A stretch of 64,000 nucleotides of DNA from Novosphingobium umbonatum. GTDB taxonomy: Bacteria > Pseudomonadota > Alphaproteobacteria > Sphingomonadales > Sphingomonadaceae. The notes below the pieces were generated by a model. That model had not been told where the DNA came from, ran no database searches, and saw nothing but the letters and a program-made list of their open reading frames with translations. Below, one piece after another: positions 46,302 through 56,386 of this stretch (position 1 is its first letter; the number at the start of each line of letters is the position of its first letter). Position numbers and translations under genes: made by a program. The stretch covers positions 186,001 through 250,000 of the forward strand of contig NZ_SACO01000003.1 in the NCBI RefSeq assembly GCF_004005905.1. Reading direction: 5' to 3'.

Positions 46302-46994
46302 TCAAGTAAAATTGGGCAATTCCAACCGATATCCCACGCCGGGTTCGGTCAGGATCATATGCGCAGCCCCGCCGCGCTCCTCCAGCTTTTGCCGCAGCAT
46401 GCCGATATAGACCCGCAAATATTGCGGATCAGCCTCTGATCGCCCCCAGCCTGCCGCCAACAGGCGCTTTTGCGTCACCACCTGCCCCGCGCTTTCGGCC
46501 AGCATACGCAAAAGGTTATATTCCTTGGGCGAAAGTTTCAGCACCTCGCCCTGCAAGCGAACCTCGCGCGTACCGAAATCGATCGACAACCCGCCAGCCT
46601 CGAAACGCAAAGGCGCCTCGGTCTCGCTTCTTTTCCGGCGCAGGGCCGCACGCACCCGCGCCAACAATTCGCCCAGCACGAAAGGCTTATCCACATAATC
46701 ATCCGCGCCTTCGTCCAGCGCGGCGATCTTTTCCTGTTCCTGATGGCGGGCGGAAATGACAATGATCGGGGTGCTGCGGCTTTCGCGGATCTGGCGGATC
46801 ACCTGCTTGCCATCCATATCGGGCAGGCCAAGGTCCAGCACTACCACATCGGGATCGCCCAGCATGGCCGCTGCCAAGGCCTCTGTGCCATCCTTGGCCA
46901 CGGTCACCTCATGCCCCAAGGCGCGCAAGGCAGGCCGCAAAGCCTTCACAATCGCCGGTTCATCGTCCACCAGCAAAATATGTCCGGTCATCAT
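46302..46994 (-). CDS. KdpE-like response regulator, second copy
   Basis: 230 residues: receiver domain (LLVDDEP at the N-terminus; acceptor Asp in VVLDLGLPDMDG near 52; KPF near 102) and an OmpR-type winged helix (about 130-230) ending ILTEPGVGYRLELPNF. Clearly related to the regulator at 1737-2405. It overlaps the upstream kinase by 4 bases. No kdpFABC is near; the neighbours are a PLA2-like gene and an MFS carrier, so its target is unclear. Confidence 0.9.
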   Translation of the reverse strand: MMTGHILLVDDEPAIVKALRPALRALGHEVTVAKDGTEALAAAMLGDPDVVVLDLGLPDMDGKQVIRQIRESRSTPIIVISARHQEQEKIAALDEGADDYVDKPFVLGELLARVRAALRRKRSETEAPLRFEAGGLSIDFGTREVRLQGEVLKLSPKEYNLLRMLAESAGQVVTQKRLLAAGWGRSEADPQYLRVYIGMLRQKLEERGGAAHMILTEPGVGYRLELPNFT

Positions 46995-48553
46995 GCCCCT
47001 TCCTTGGACATGAACCCGCCTTCATGCAAGTCTTGCGATACCATCAGGGGCAGGATGATCGCCAGACTAGTGCCCTTTCCCTGCGCCACCGGCGAGGTAA
47101 TCTCGATCCTGCCCCCACAGGCCTCCACAAACCCACGGGCAATCGACAGGCCCAGACCAGAACCTCTGGCCTGCCTTGCATTGTTCGTCCCCCGATAGAA
47201 GCGATCGAACACCAGCGCCTGTTCCGCCGCCGGGATGCCCTGTCCTTCATCGGTGACGGTGATTTTGCACCCTTGCGCATGGCGGGAGCAGGCAATCGTG
47301 ATCGTACTGTCGGCAGGGCTATAAAGCGTGGCATTGTTTAGAACATTGGTGAGCGCCAGATCGAACAGCACGCGATCCCCCATGATTGCAAGCTCTTGCT
47401 CCGCACCGACCAGCACCAGCCTTTGGGCGACACCACCGCGCCTTTTACGCTCCACCACCGAAAGCAGGGTTTCCCCGACGGACAGGGGCGTCTGCAGCAG
47501 ATTGGCACCGCCATCCTGCAATCGGGTCATTTGCAAAAGATTGGTGGTGACATCATTGAGCCGCGCGGCTTCCTCGACAATGCCTGCCAGCAATTCGCGC
47601 GAGGTTTCCGCATCGAAACTGGCGCCAAATTCCAGCAAGGACGCCGCCGAGGTGCTGATGGCGGTCAAAGGGCTGCGCAGGTCATGGCTGACCGAGGAAA
47701 GAAGCGCGGTTTTCAGATCCTCGGCGCGGGCCTGGGCATGGGCCTCGGCCAATTGCCGCGCCAAAGCCACACGCTCCAGCGCCAATGCCGCGAGACGCCC
47801 CTTGGCCAGCAGGAAACCGGCATCCAGCCCTGCCCCCTGCACCACCAACGCGCCCGTCGATCCTTCGCCCGATGCCAGACGGCAGGCCACCATATCGCCG
47901 ATCTGCAAAACCTCCGCAGGCCCGCCAACCACTTCCCGCGCCATGATCGGGGCTTGCGGATCGTCCAGCATGCTGCCCAATTCCACCAATTGCCCGCCAG
48001 TGTCACGGAACAGGCCCAGCCTTTGGCCCTCGCCCCATGTGTCCGCCAAACCTTCCTGCAAGGCCTGATAGACCTGCTCTGCGCTATTGGCACGTTGCAG
48101 CCGGCGGGCGATGTCCAGCAGGTTTTGCAAATGCAGGTTTGACGCATTGGCGCGCATGGCCTCGTCACGTAAACGCCCCGATAACAGGCCGGAAATCAGG
48201 GCCGACAGGGTAAACACCACCAAGGGCGCAAGATCGGTCACCCGCCGCAGGCTGAGTTTGAACACCGGTTCGGACACGAAGAAATCAAACGCCAGCGCAC
48301 CCAGCAAAGCCATGGCCAGCGCCACCGACAGGCCGCATAGCGCGCCCACCACCGACACGCCCACCACAAACACCAAGGCGGCATAGCCCTCGCCCAGATA
48401 GGGCGCGAGCCATACACCAAGCGCCGAAAACAGCGCCGTACAAGCGAGGCCCAGCGCAGGTCTTTGGCGATGGGCGGTCAAGGGAAAGGGCAGAGCAATT
48501 TTCACCCGCCCAATCTGACAGATGCAAAAAGGGGCGGCAATGGCCCAAACCAT
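46991..48553 (-). CDS. KdpD-like histidine kinase without the sensor N-terminus, second copy
   Basis: 520 residues (start uncertain; GTG at 48505 is also possible). Four short helices of the DUF4118 type (about 30-125), a GAF-like region (about 145-260), HisKA with His290 in SVSHDLRSPLTAI, and HATPase (NVLNNATLYSP, DEGQGIP, GSGLGLSIARGF). As with the pair at 301-2405, the KdpD cytoplasmic N-terminal and USP domains are absent. Pairs with the KdpE-like regulator through a 4-base overlap. Confidence 0.87.
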   Translation of the reverse strand: MVWAIAAPFCICQIGRVKIALPFPLTAHRQRPALGLACTALFSALGVWLAPYLGEGYAALVFVVGVSVVGALCGLSVALAMALLGALAFDFFVSEPVFKLSLRRVTDLAPLVVFTLSALISGLLSGRLRDEAMRANASNLHLQNLLDIARRLQRANSAEQVYQALQEGLADTWGEGQRLGLFRDTGGQLVELGSMLDDPQAPIMAREVVGGPAEVLQIGDMVACRLASGEGSTGALVVQGAGLDAGFLLAKGRLAALALERVALARQLAEAHAQARAEDLKTALLSSVSHDLRSPLTAISTSAASLLEFGASFDAETSRELLAGIVEEAARLNDVTTNLLQMTRLQDGGANLLQTPLSVGETLLSVVERKRRGGVAQRLVLVGAEQELAIMGDRVLFDLALTNVLNNATLYSPADSTITIACSRHAQGCKITVTDEGQGIPAAEQALVFDRFYRGTNNARQARGSGLGLSIARGFVEACGGRIEITSPVAQGKGTSLAIILPLMVSQDLHEGGFMSKEGA

Positions 48554-48583
48554 GCCGCCCCGATAGATCCCGTGAAGTTCAGT

Positions 48584-49930
48584 TTATGCCATGGACATCG
48601 TGCTCATCGCATTGTTGCGATTGCCCGCCAGTTCACGGTTGAGCCACAGGGCCACCAAAGTGGCCACCGAACCCGACAGCAGATAGGCGCCCGATGCGAT
48701 CAGACCGAATTCCGTGGCCAAACGCAGTGCGATCAGCGGCGCAAAGGCGGCCCCCACCAGCCATGCAATATCGCTGGTCAGCGCCGAACCGGTGTAGCGG
48801 TGCTGGCTGGAGAAGCTGGAAGCCACAGCGCCCGAAGACTGACCAAAGCTGATACCAAGGATGGCAAAGCCGATGGTCATGAAGGCCACTTCACCGCCCG
48901 TTCCCATGCCCAGCATTTGCGGGGCAAAGCCCGAGAAGGCAGCGATACCGGCCGCCGAAGCGCCCAGCACCCAGCGGCGACCAAAACGGTCGGCCAGATA
49001 GCCCGACAGGATGATCGCCAGCACGCCAATCATGGCCGCACCCGTTTCGATAATCAGGAACGAGGCAGGGCGCTCAGGCGTGTTGAGCATCACATAGGAC
49101 AGCGGGAACACCGTGACCATGTGGAACAGCGCAAAGCTGGCCAGCGGCGCCATGGCCCCGATCAGGATCGTGCGCCATTCCTCGCGGATAGTGACCATCG
49201 CCGGTTCGGGCTGCAGGTCGCGGCTTTCGAACAGGCGGACGAACTCGGGCGATTCCACCAGACGCAGGCGGGCGAACAGCGCCACCACGTTAATGGCGAA
49301 GGCCACAAAGAAGGGGAAACGCCAGCCCCAGCTGAGGAAATCTTCCGAAGGCAGAGCCGAGACAAAGAAAGCGAACATCGAGGAGGCCACAATCAGCCCC
49401 AGCGGCGCGCCCAATTGCGGCACCATGGCATACCAGCCACGACGCTCACGCGGGGCATTGAGCGCCAGCAGCGAGGCCAGACCATCCCAGCTGCCGCCCA
49501 GCGCGAAACCTTGCCCGATGCGGAACAGCGCCAGCAGCGCCACCGCGCCCATGCCCATCTGCCCATAACCGGGCAGGAAGGCGATTGCCGCCGTCGAACC
49601 GCCCAGCAGGAACAGTGCCACCGCCAGCTTGGCCGAGCGGCCATAGAGTCGGTCGATGGTCATGAATACAAAGGTACCGGCCGGACGCGCCATAAAGGCC
49701 AGCGGGAACAGCGCGAAGGAGAGCAGCGTACCTGTGTATCGATCAACAAAGGGAAAGAAAAAGCTGGGAAAGACCAGCACAGAAGCAATAGCGTAAACGA
49801 AAAAGTCAAAAAATTCAGACGTTCGCCCAATAATCACCCCGATGGCAATTTCGCCCGGTGATACAGGTGCAGCATGGCCCGCTTGACCGTTAACGGTCCC
49901 CGAAGCCACCACATTGTGGTTGGTGGTCAT
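48584..49930 (-). CDS. MFS transporter, metabolite:H+ symporter (MHS) type
   Basis: 448 residues with 12 likely helices. Typical MHS start (IAIGVIIGRTSEFFDFFVYAIA) and the loop RFGRRWVLG. Relatives carry organic acids such as shikimate, alpha-ketoglutarate, citrate or betaine. It lies 30 bases downstream of the KdpD-like kinase start on the same strand direction, upstream of it in transcription, so co-transcription carrier-kinase-regulator is likely and the kinase may sense the same solute. Confidence 0.87.
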   Translation of the reverse strand: MTTNHNVVASGTVNGQAGHAAPVSPGEIAIGVIIGRTSEFFDFFVYAIASVLVFPSFFFPFVDRYTGTLLSFALFPLAFMARPAGTFVFMTIDRLYGRSAKLAVALFLLGGSTAAIAFLPGYGQMGMGAVALLALFRIGQGFALGGSWDGLASLLALNAPRERRGWYAMVPQLGAPLGLIVASSMFAFFVSALPSEDFLSWGWRFPFFVAFAINVVALFARLRLVESPEFVRLFESRDLQPEPAMVTIREEWRTILIGAMAPLASFALFHMVTVFPLSYVMLNTPERPASFLIIETGAAMIGVLAIILSGYLADRFGRRWVLGASAAGIAAFSGFAPQMLGMGTGGEVAFMTIGFAILGISFGQSSGAVASSFSSQHRYTGSALTSDIAWLVGAAFAPLIALRLATEFGLIASGAYLLSGSVATLVALWLNRELAGNRNNAMSTMSMA

Positions 49931-50121
49931 AGTTCGGCATCCCCAATTTATATCGTTGGGCCCGCCAAACGCATGGGTATTTCCGGTCTATTGTCCGGCT
50001 CCATGCCCAGCGCCTGACGCGCTAAGGGAAAGCTGCCTCAAAACTGCATTGATGGCAAACAAAATTGATGGGACAATATGTCCAATCGCGATCCTATATT
50101 GACACGCCTACGCGCACGGGC

Positions 50122-51294
50122 ATGAGCAAGCGAAACCCCAACCCCCTTCGCCATGCGGGCCGACTAGGGCTAATAGCCCTGATCGCCTCGCTGTCCGCCT
50201 GTGATCCGGTGGTGCTGAACCCCGCGGGCGACATCGCCAAACAAGAAGCATCGCTGGTGGTCACGGCCACTTTGCTGATGCTGCTCATCATCGTTCCGGT
50301 GATGGCTTTGACGGTGTATTTCGCGTGGAAATACCGGGCTAGCGCAGAGGCGCGCTATGAGCCGGAATGGCATCACTCCACCCAACTCGAACTGGTCATC
50401 TGGGCCGCGCCGCTGGCGATCATCATCGCCCTTGGTTCGCTCACCTGGGTTACCACCCACACGCTCGATCCGTTCCGCCCCGTGGCCCGCATCGCCGAAG
50501 GCAAGCCCCTTCCCGCCGATGTGAAGCCGCTGGAAGTGGAAGTGGTCGCGCTCGACTGGAAGTGGCTGTTCATTTACCCCGAACAGAAGATCGCCACGGT
50601 GAACGAACTGGCCCTGCCGGTTGACCGTCCGATCAACTTCAAGATCACCGCCTCCTCGGTGATGAACTCCTTCTACATCCCCGCTCTGGCCGGCCAGATC
50701 TATGCCATGCCCGCCATGACCAGCCAGATGCACGCCGTGCTGAACAAGACCGGCACTTTCACCGGTTTCTCGGCCAATTATTCGGGCGCTGGCTTCTCGC
50801 ACATGCGTTTCACCACGCTGGGCATGAAGGCTGGCGACTTTGACGCCTGGGCTGCCAAGGTGGCCAAGGGCGAAGCTGGCGACAATGCCGGTGCTCTGGA
50901 CGCCAACGCTTACCTCAAGCTGGAACAGCCCAGCGAGAAGGAACCCGTCCACCGTTTCGCCAGCGTTTCGGGTGACCTGTTCCACAAGATCGTCAACCTC
51001 TGCGTTCGCCCTGGCAAGATGTGCCAGAACGAAATGATGGCGCTCGACGCCCGTGGCGGTGCTGGCAAGGCTGGCATCTATAATGTGGCAGCCGTTACCT
51101 ATGACAAGTATGGTCGCGAAAGCACCGTGCCTGTGGTGGCCGGCCGTGACAATGTTCCCGCCGAAGCGCGCAACAAGGCCTTTGTCCGCGCCATCTGCGT
51201 TCCGCAGGGCGTGGCCAATCCGCTGCCTGCCGACCGCGCTGCCGCTGCTGCCAAGCTGAGCCTTGCTTCGCCTGCGCGTAACCCTCTTAGCTAA
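50122..51294 (+). CDS. cyoA: Cytochrome bo-type quinol oxidase subunit II
   Basis: 390 residues from the ATG at 50122. Lipoprotein signal with lipobox LSAC (Cys27), two transmembrane helices (about 40-65 and 85-110), then the cupredoxin-like periplasmic domain (VVALDWKWLFIYPEQKIA, NSFYIPALAGQIYAMPAMTSQ). The CuA ligands of cytochrome c oxidases are not seen, which fits a quinol oxidase. First gene of cyoABCD-SURF1-regBA. Confidence 0.95.
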   Translation: MSKRNPNPLRHAGRLGLIALIASLSACDPVVLNPAGDIAKQEASLVVTATLLMLLIIVPVMALTVYFAWKYRASAEARYEPEWHHSTQLELVIWAAPLAIIIALGSLTWVTTHTLDPFRPVARIAEGKPLPADVKPLEVEVVALDWKWLFIYPEQKIATVNELALPVDRPINFKITASSVMNSFYIPALAGQIYAMPAMTSQMHAVLNKTGTFTGFSANYSGAGFSHMRFTTLGMKAGDFDAWAAKVAKGEAGDNAGALDANAYLKLEQPSEKEPVHRFASVSGDLFHKIVNLCVRPGKMCQNEMMALDARGGAGKAGIYNVAAVTYDKYGRESTVPVVAGRDNVPAEARNKAFVRAICVPQGVANPLPADRAAAAAKLSLASPARNPLS

Positions 51295-51306
51295 GAGCGA
51301 GATCCC

Positions 51307-53325
51307 ATGATCCCGACCCATTCCAACTGGACACCGCTGCTGGGCCGCCTAGGCGCAGACGCGATTCCGACCGAGCCGATCGTGCTCGTCACCTTTGCCG
51401 CGGTCGCCCTTGGCGGCGCGGCGCTGGTGGCTGCACTGACCTATTTCCGCCTGTGGGGCTATCTCTGGAAAGAGTGGTTCACCAGTGTAGACCACAAGAA
51501 GATCGGGATCATGTATATGATCCTGGGCCTTGTCATGTTCCTGCGCGGCTTTGCCGACGCGATCATGATCCGCAGCCAGCAAGCGCTGGGCTTTGGCGGT
51601 AGCGATGGCTACCTCAACTCGCATCACTTCGATCAGGTGTTCACCGCACACGGCGTCATCATGATCTTCTTTGTGGCGATGCCCTTCGTCACCGGCCTGA
51701 TGAACTATGTGGTGCCGCTGCAAATCGGCGCGCGCGATGTGTCCTTCCCCTTCCTGAACAATTTCTCGTTCTGGATGACGGCAGGCGGCGCGGTGCTGGT
51801 GATGGCCTCGCTGTTCATCGGCGAATTCGCCCGCACCGGTTGGCTGGCCTATCCCCCGCTTTCGGGTCTGGCCTATAGTCCCGATGTCGGCGTGGATTAC
51901 TACATCTGGTCGCTGCAGGTGGCCGGTGTCGGCACCACGCTTTCGGGTGTGAACCTGATCGCCACCATCGTAAAGCTGCGTGCCCCCGGCATGAAGCTGA
52001 TGCACATGCCCGTGTTCACCTGGACGGCTCTGGTCACCAACATCCTGATCGTGGCCGTGTTCCCCGTGCTGACCGTTGTTCTGGCTCTGCTGGGTCTGGA
52101 CCGCGTGTTCCACACCAACTTCTTCACCAATGACTTCGGCGGTTCGCCGATGCTCTATGTCAACCTGATCTGGATCTGGGGCCACCCGGAAGTCTACATT
52201 CTGGTCCTGCCGATCTTCGGCGTGTTCTCGGAAGTGGTTTCCACCTTCTGCTCCAAGCGCCTGTTTGGCTATTCCTCGATGGTTTATGCCACCTGCGTGA
52301 TCGGTATCCTGTCCTACATCGTCTGGCTGCACCACTTCTTCACCATGGGTTCGGGCGCCAGCGTCAACTCCTTCTTCGGGATCTCCACCATGGTGATCTC
52401 GATCCCGACCGGTGCAAAGCTGTTCAACTGGCTGTTCACCATGTTCCGTGGCCGCATCCGCTATGAACTGCCCATGATGTGGACCGTGGCCTTCATGCTC
52501 ACCTTCACCATCGGCGGTATGACCGGCGTGATGATGGCTGTGCCTGCTGCCGACTTCGTTCTCCACAACTCGCTGTTCCTGATCGCCCACTTCCATAACG
52601 TCATCATCGGCGGCGTGGTGTGGGGCGTGTTTGCCGCCATCAACTACTGGTGGCCCAAGGCCTTTGGCTTCAAGCTCAACCAGTTCTGGGGCAAGGTCTC
52701 CTTCTGGTGCTGGGTCCCCGGCTTCTGGCTGGCCTTCACCCCGCTCTATATTCTGGGCCTGATGGGCGTTACCCGCCGTATGCGCGTGTTCGACGCCAGC
52801 TTTGATCCGCTGCGGATCTATTACTTCGTGGCTCTGCTGGGCGCATTGCTGATCGCTGCCGGTATTGGCGCGATGCTGGTGCAGTTTGCCGTGTCGATCT
52901 GGAAGCGTGAAGAATACAAGGACGTCAGCGGCGACCCGTGGGGCGGCCGCACTCTGGAGTGGGCAACCAGCTCGCCTCCGCCCGAGTATAACTTTGCCTT
53001 CACCCCCAAGATCCATGACATTGACGCATGGGCCGACATGAAGGCCAAGGGCGTTGCCCGTCCGGTGGAAGGCTTCCAGGCCATCCTGATGCCTCAGGGC
53101 ACCTGGGCCGGTATCGTGCTGGCTGGCATCTCGACGGTCTGCGGCTTTGCCCTGATCTGGCAGGTGTGGTGGCTGGCGATTGCCTCCTTCGTCACGGTTG
53201 TCGCCACGGCGATCTTCCACACCTTCAACTATGACCGCAACTTCTACATCCCCGCCGACCATGTCGCCGAGGTGGAAGCTGCACGCACGGCGCAACTCGC
53301 CGCGCTGGAAAAGGGAGCCGCGTAA
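51307..53325 (+). CDS. cyoB: Cytochrome bo-type quinol oxidase subunit I
   Basis: 672 residues, with the catalytic core of a heme-copper oxidase: low-spin heme His in [10 protein letters not shown], CuB/active-site [10 protein letters not shown] (Tyr-His pair), LHHFFTMG and HFHNVIIGG. About 14-15 helices. It reduces oxygen to water while pumping protons. It starts 12 bases after cyoA and overlaps cyoC by one base. Confidence 0.98.
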   Translation: MIPTHSNWTPLLGRLGADAIPTEPIVLVTFAAVALGGAALVAALTYFRLWGYLWKEWFTSVDHKKIGIMYMILGLVMFLRGFADAIMIRSQQALGFGGSDGYLNSHHFDQVFTAHGVIMIFFVAMPFVTGLMNYVVPLQIGARDVSFPFLNNFSFWMTAGGAVLVMASLFIGEFARTGWLAYPPLSGLAYSPDVGVDYYIWSLQVAGVGTTLSGVNLIATIVKLRAPGMKLMHMPVFTWTALVTNILIVAVFPVLTVVLALLGLDRVFHTNFFTNDFGGSPMLYVNLIWIWGHPEVYILVLPIFGVFSEVVSTFCSKRLFGYSSMVYATCVIGILSYIVWLHHFFTMGSGASVNSFFGISTMVISIPTGAKLFNWLFTMFRGRIRYELPMMWTVAFMLTFTIGGMTGVMMAVPAADFVLHNSLFLIAHFHNVIIGGVVWGVFAAINYWWPKAFGFKLNQFWGKVSFWCWVPGFWLAFTPLYILGLMGVTRRMRVFDASFDPLRIYYFVALLGALLIAAGIGAMLVQFAVSIWKREEYKDVSGDPWGGRTLEWATSSPPPEYNFAFTPKIHDIDAWADMKAKGVARPVEGFQAILMPQGTWAGIVLAGISTVCGFALIWQVWWLAIASFVTVVATAIFHTFNYDRNFYIPADHVAEVEAARTAQLAALEKGAA

Positions 53326-53939
53326 TGTCTTCGGCTAACCTCACCGAGCAGTATTACGATCTGCACGAACACGCCCATCCGGACGGCTACAGCACCACGC
53401 TGGGCTTCTGGATCTATCTGATGAGCGACTGCCTGATCTTCGGCATGCTGTTCGCCACCTACGCGGTGCTGGGCGGTAACTATGCCGGCGGTCCGGCGCC
53501 CAAGGACCTGTTCGAGCTGCCTTTGGTGGCTCTGAACACCTCGCTGCTGCTCTTCTCGTCGATCACCTATGGCTTTGCCATGATCGCCATGCAGAATGGC
53601 AACAAGAAGGGTCTGACCGCTTGGTTGCTTTTGACGCTGATGTTCGGCCTCGGCTTCCTCAGCATCGAATTGTTCGAATTCCACAATCTGATCGAGGAAG
53701 GCGCTGGCCCTCAGCGTAGCGCTTTCCTGTCGGCCTTCTTCACGCTGGTCGGCACCCACGGTCTGCACGTGACCTTCGGTTCGATCTGGCTGGTGACGCT
53801 GCTGTTCCAGGTGAACAAGCATGGTCTGACCGACGCCAACAAGCGTCGCCTGTCCTGCCTGTCGCTGTTCTGGCACTTCCTTGACGTGGTGTGGATCGGC
53901 GTGTTCACCTTTGTTTATCTGATGGGAGTGCTGCGCTAA
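53325..53939 (+). CDS. cyoC: Quinol oxidase subunit III
   Basis: 204 residues, five helices, with the subunit III pattern ([35 protein letters not shown], and a C-terminal [18 protein letters not shown]). Starts on the last base of cyoB. Confidence 0.97.
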   Translation: MSSANLTEQYYDLHEHAHPDGYSTTLGFWIYLMSDCLIFGMLFATYAVLGGNYAGGPAPKDLFELPLVALNTSLLLFSSITYGFAMIAMQNGNKKGLTAWLLLTLMFGLGFLSIELFEFHNLIEEGAGPQRSAFLSAFFTLVGTHGLHVTFGSIWLVTLLFQVNKHGLTDANKRRLSCLSLFWHFLDVVWIGVFTFVYLMGVLR

Positions 53940-54316
53940 TGGCTGACCATTCGCACGGGCATGACGCTCACGGGCACGACTCGGCCGCGTTTCACGCCAC
54001 CACCAAGGATTATGTGATCGGCTTTCTGCTGTCGGTCGTGCTTACCGCCATTCCGTTCTGGCTGGTGATGAGCGGGGCGATTGCCGACAAGTCGACCACG
54101 GGCCTGATCATCATGGCTTTTGCCGCGGTGCAGGTTGTGGTCCACATGATCTACTTCCTGCATATGAACGGCAAGATCGAAGGGGGCTGGAACCTGATGG
54201 CTGCCCTCTTCACCATCCTTCTGGTGGCGATCATTCTGGCCGGTTCGGCCTGGGTGATGTTCCATCTGAACTATAACATGATGTCGGACATGCCCAAGAT
54301 GGACGGCATGAGCTGA
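53939..54316 (+). CDS. cyoD: Quinol oxidase subunit IV
   Basis: 125 residues from the ATG at 53939. His-rich N-terminus (HSHGHDAHGHD), three helices and the motif VVVHMIYFLHMN typical of CyoD. It overlaps cyoC by one base and is overlapped by SURF1 by one base. CyoE (heme O synthase) is not part of this operon. Confidence 0.95.
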   Translation: MADHSHGHDAHGHDSAAFHATTKDYVIGFLLSVVLTAIPFWLVMSGAIADKSTTGLIIMAFAAVQVVVHMIYFLHMNGKIEGGWNLMAALFTILLVAIILAGSAWVMFHLNYNMMSDMPKMDGMS

Positions 54317-55050
54317 TGAACCAGACCCTTTCGGGTCAGGCAAAGGGGCGGCGCCGGATCCTTCCGGTGGCCGCCCTGCTGCTATGTGCGACCCTGTTTG
54401 CCGCTTTGGGCACTTGGCAGGTCAAGCGACTGGCGTGGAAAGAGGCGTTGATTGCACATGTGAGTGCGGTTTCCACCGCCGCGCCGGTGGATGCGGCCAA
54501 GCTGCCTTCCGCACCGGATGCCGCTACATTGGACGATCTGGAATACCGGCAGGTTTCCGTATCGGGCCGCTTTGATCCTGCGGGCACCACGCTGGTTTCG
54601 GCGCTGACCGAATTGGGCGCGGGCTATTGGGTGCTGGCGCCGCTGAGGCTGGAGGATGGGCGGGCGATCTGGATCAACCGTGGCTATGTGCCTTTGGGCT
54701 CCACCCGTGGCCAACAGGCCACCTTGCTGCCCACATCGCCGCAAAGCCTGATCGGCCTGCTGCGCAAGAGCGAGGCCCCCTCCAACATCCTGCGCGCCAA
54801 CCAGCCCGAAGCCGAGCGCTGGTATTTCCGCAACCTGCCGCAGATCGCCGCCAAGGCGGGGGTGAAGGATAGCGGGATCGCATGGTTCATCGATGCCAAG
54901 GCTGAAAGCGCGCCGGCCAAAGGCCAACCCGTCGCGGGCCTGACCGTCATTGCCTTCCCCAACAACCATCTGCCCTATGCCATCACATGGTTTGGCCTTT
55001 GTGCCATGTGCTTTGGGGGCATCTGGCTGGTCTTGCGCCATCGCGGCTGA
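54316..55050 (+). CDS. SURF1-family oxidase assembly factor
   Basis: 244 residues: N-terminal helix with LGTWQVKRLAWKEALI, the core AIWINRGYVP, and C-terminal helix after LPYAITWFGLC, the SURF1 two-helix arrangement. SURF1 helps insert heme into subunit I; here it belongs with the cyo genes. Family certain; the exact heme handled is inferred. Confidence 0.94.
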   Translation: MNQTLSGQAKGRRRILPVAALLLCATLFAALGTWQVKRLAWKEALIAHVSAVSTAAPVDAAKLPSAPDAATLDDLEYRQVSVSGRFDPAGTTLVSALTELGAGYWVLAPLRLEDGRAIWINRGYVPLGSTRGQQATLLPTSPQSLIGLLRKSEAPSNILRANQPEAERWYFRNLPQIAAKAGVKDSGIAWFIDAKAESAPAKGQPVAGLTVIAFPNNHLPYAITWFGLCAMCFGGIWLVLRHRG

Positions 55051-55063
55051 TAGAGGGGGCCTT

Positions 55064-56386
55064 ATGGCTCCCTCCCCCCAGCACTCCACACCGCTGCCGC
55101 CCTTGGCCGAATATGACATAGCCCCTGCCAGCTATGGCAATATGGGCCTGTTGATGCAGTTGCGCTGGCTGGCGGTGCTCGGCCAATTGCTGACCATCTG
55201 GATCGCGCATCACTATATTGGCGTGCGGCTGCCGCTGGCGCAATTGGTCGCCGTGCCCGCCATGCTGGCCCTGATGAATGTGCTGACATGGGCCTTGGGA
55301 CGGCACCGTTCGGGCTATTCCTATCTGGAATTGCTGGGCGCGCTGATGCTGGATGTCGAGGCGCTGAGCTGGCAGCTCTATTTCACCGGCGGGGCGACCA
55401 ACCCTTTCATCTTCCTGTTTCTGGTGCAGATCATGATCGGCGCCATCCTGTTGCCCGCCCGCTGGAGCTGGATCGTGGCGCTGGTGGCTTGCTGTGACGT
55501 AGCCTTTCTCACCTTTGACTTCCGCCCGCTGGACCTGCCGCCTGCCTATGCGGGACAACATTTCCAGCTTTATCTAATCGGCAGCCTGTCCTGCTTCATG
55601 CTGATCGCCGCTTTGCTGGTGATCTATGTGGTGCGCATGGACCGCAACCAACGCAGCAGCAGCGCCGCTCTTGCCACTTTGCGCCAACGTGCTGCGGAGG
55701 AACAACATATCGTCCGCATGGGCCTATTGGCCAGCGGCGCGGCGCATGAGTTGGGCACGCCCATGGCCTCCATGTCGGTAATCCTTGGCGATTGGGCGCA
55801 TCACCCTGCCATTGCCGATGCCGCCGATCTGGCCGAGGATCTGGCCGATATGCAGGCCGAATTGCAGCGCTGCAAAGGCATTCTGTCGGGCATATTGATG
55901 TCGGCGGGCGAAGTGCGCGGGGAGAACCCCACGGTCACCACCCTGCGCGGTTTCCTGCAGGACATTGCGCAGGACTGGCAGGCCCGCACCACCACCCCCA
56001 TCACCCTGCATGACGCGCTGGGCGAGGATATGGACATTGTGGCCGACCCCGCCTTGCGACAGGTAATCGGCAATGTGGTGGACAATGCGCTGGAAGTCTC
56101 GCCCAAGGGCATCAACCTGATGGCGCGCCGCGATGGCGATTGGTGGCAAATTGCCGTGCGCGACCAAGGGCCCGGCTTTGCGCCCGAATTGCTGCCCCAT
56201 GTCGGCCGCCCTTATATGTCGACCAAGGGGCGGGATGGCGGCGGACTTGGCCTGTTTCTGGTCGCCAATGTGCTGCGCCAGCTGGGCGGGCGGATGATGG
56301 TGGACAATCTGCCCGAGGGCGGCGCCGTTGTCGCCCTATCGATCCCGTTGTCGGCGCTGGCATTTCAGGGCAAGGGGGCTGCATGA
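55064..56386 (+). CDS. regB: Redox sensor histidine kinase RegB/PrrB/ActS type
   Basis: 440 residues from the ATG at 55064. Six helices (about 30-190). Quinone-pocket motif GGATNPF (109-115), HisKA His228 in SGAAHELGTPMAS, and Cys270 in ELQRCKGIL, 42 residues later, which matches the place of the redox cysteine of RegB. HATPase with NVVDNALEVSP and GLGLFLVANVL. RegB kinase activity is set by oxygen and quinone pool redox state, and it sits right after the terminal oxidase genes. Overlaps regA by 4 bases. Confidence 0.95.
   Translation: MAPSPQHSTPLPPLAEYDIAPASYGNMGLLMQLRWLAVLGQLLTIWIAHHYIGVRLPLAQLVAVPAMLALMNVLTWALGRHRSGYSYLELLGALMLDVEALSWQLYFTGGATNPFIFLFLVQIMIGAILLPARWSWIVALVACCDVAFLTFDFRPLDLPPAYAGQHFQLYLIGSLSCFMLIAALLVIYVVRMDRNQRSSSAALATLRQRAAEEQHIVRMGLLASGAAHELGTPMASMSVILGDWAHHPAIADAADLAEDLADMQAELQRCKGILSGILMSAGEVRGENPTVTTLRGFLQDIAQDWQARTTTPITLHDALGEDMDIVADPALRQVIGNVVDNALEVSPKGINLMARRDGDWWQIAVRDQGPGFAPELLPHVGRPYMSTKGRDGGGLGLFLVANVLRQLGGRMMVDNLPEGGAVVALSIPLSALAFQGKGAA

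Noticed and set aside
51349..53295. A 648-codon minus-strand open frame opposite cyoB
   Set aside because: Codon-position shadow of a highly conserved oxidase subunit; its translation is compositionally biased and has no domain.
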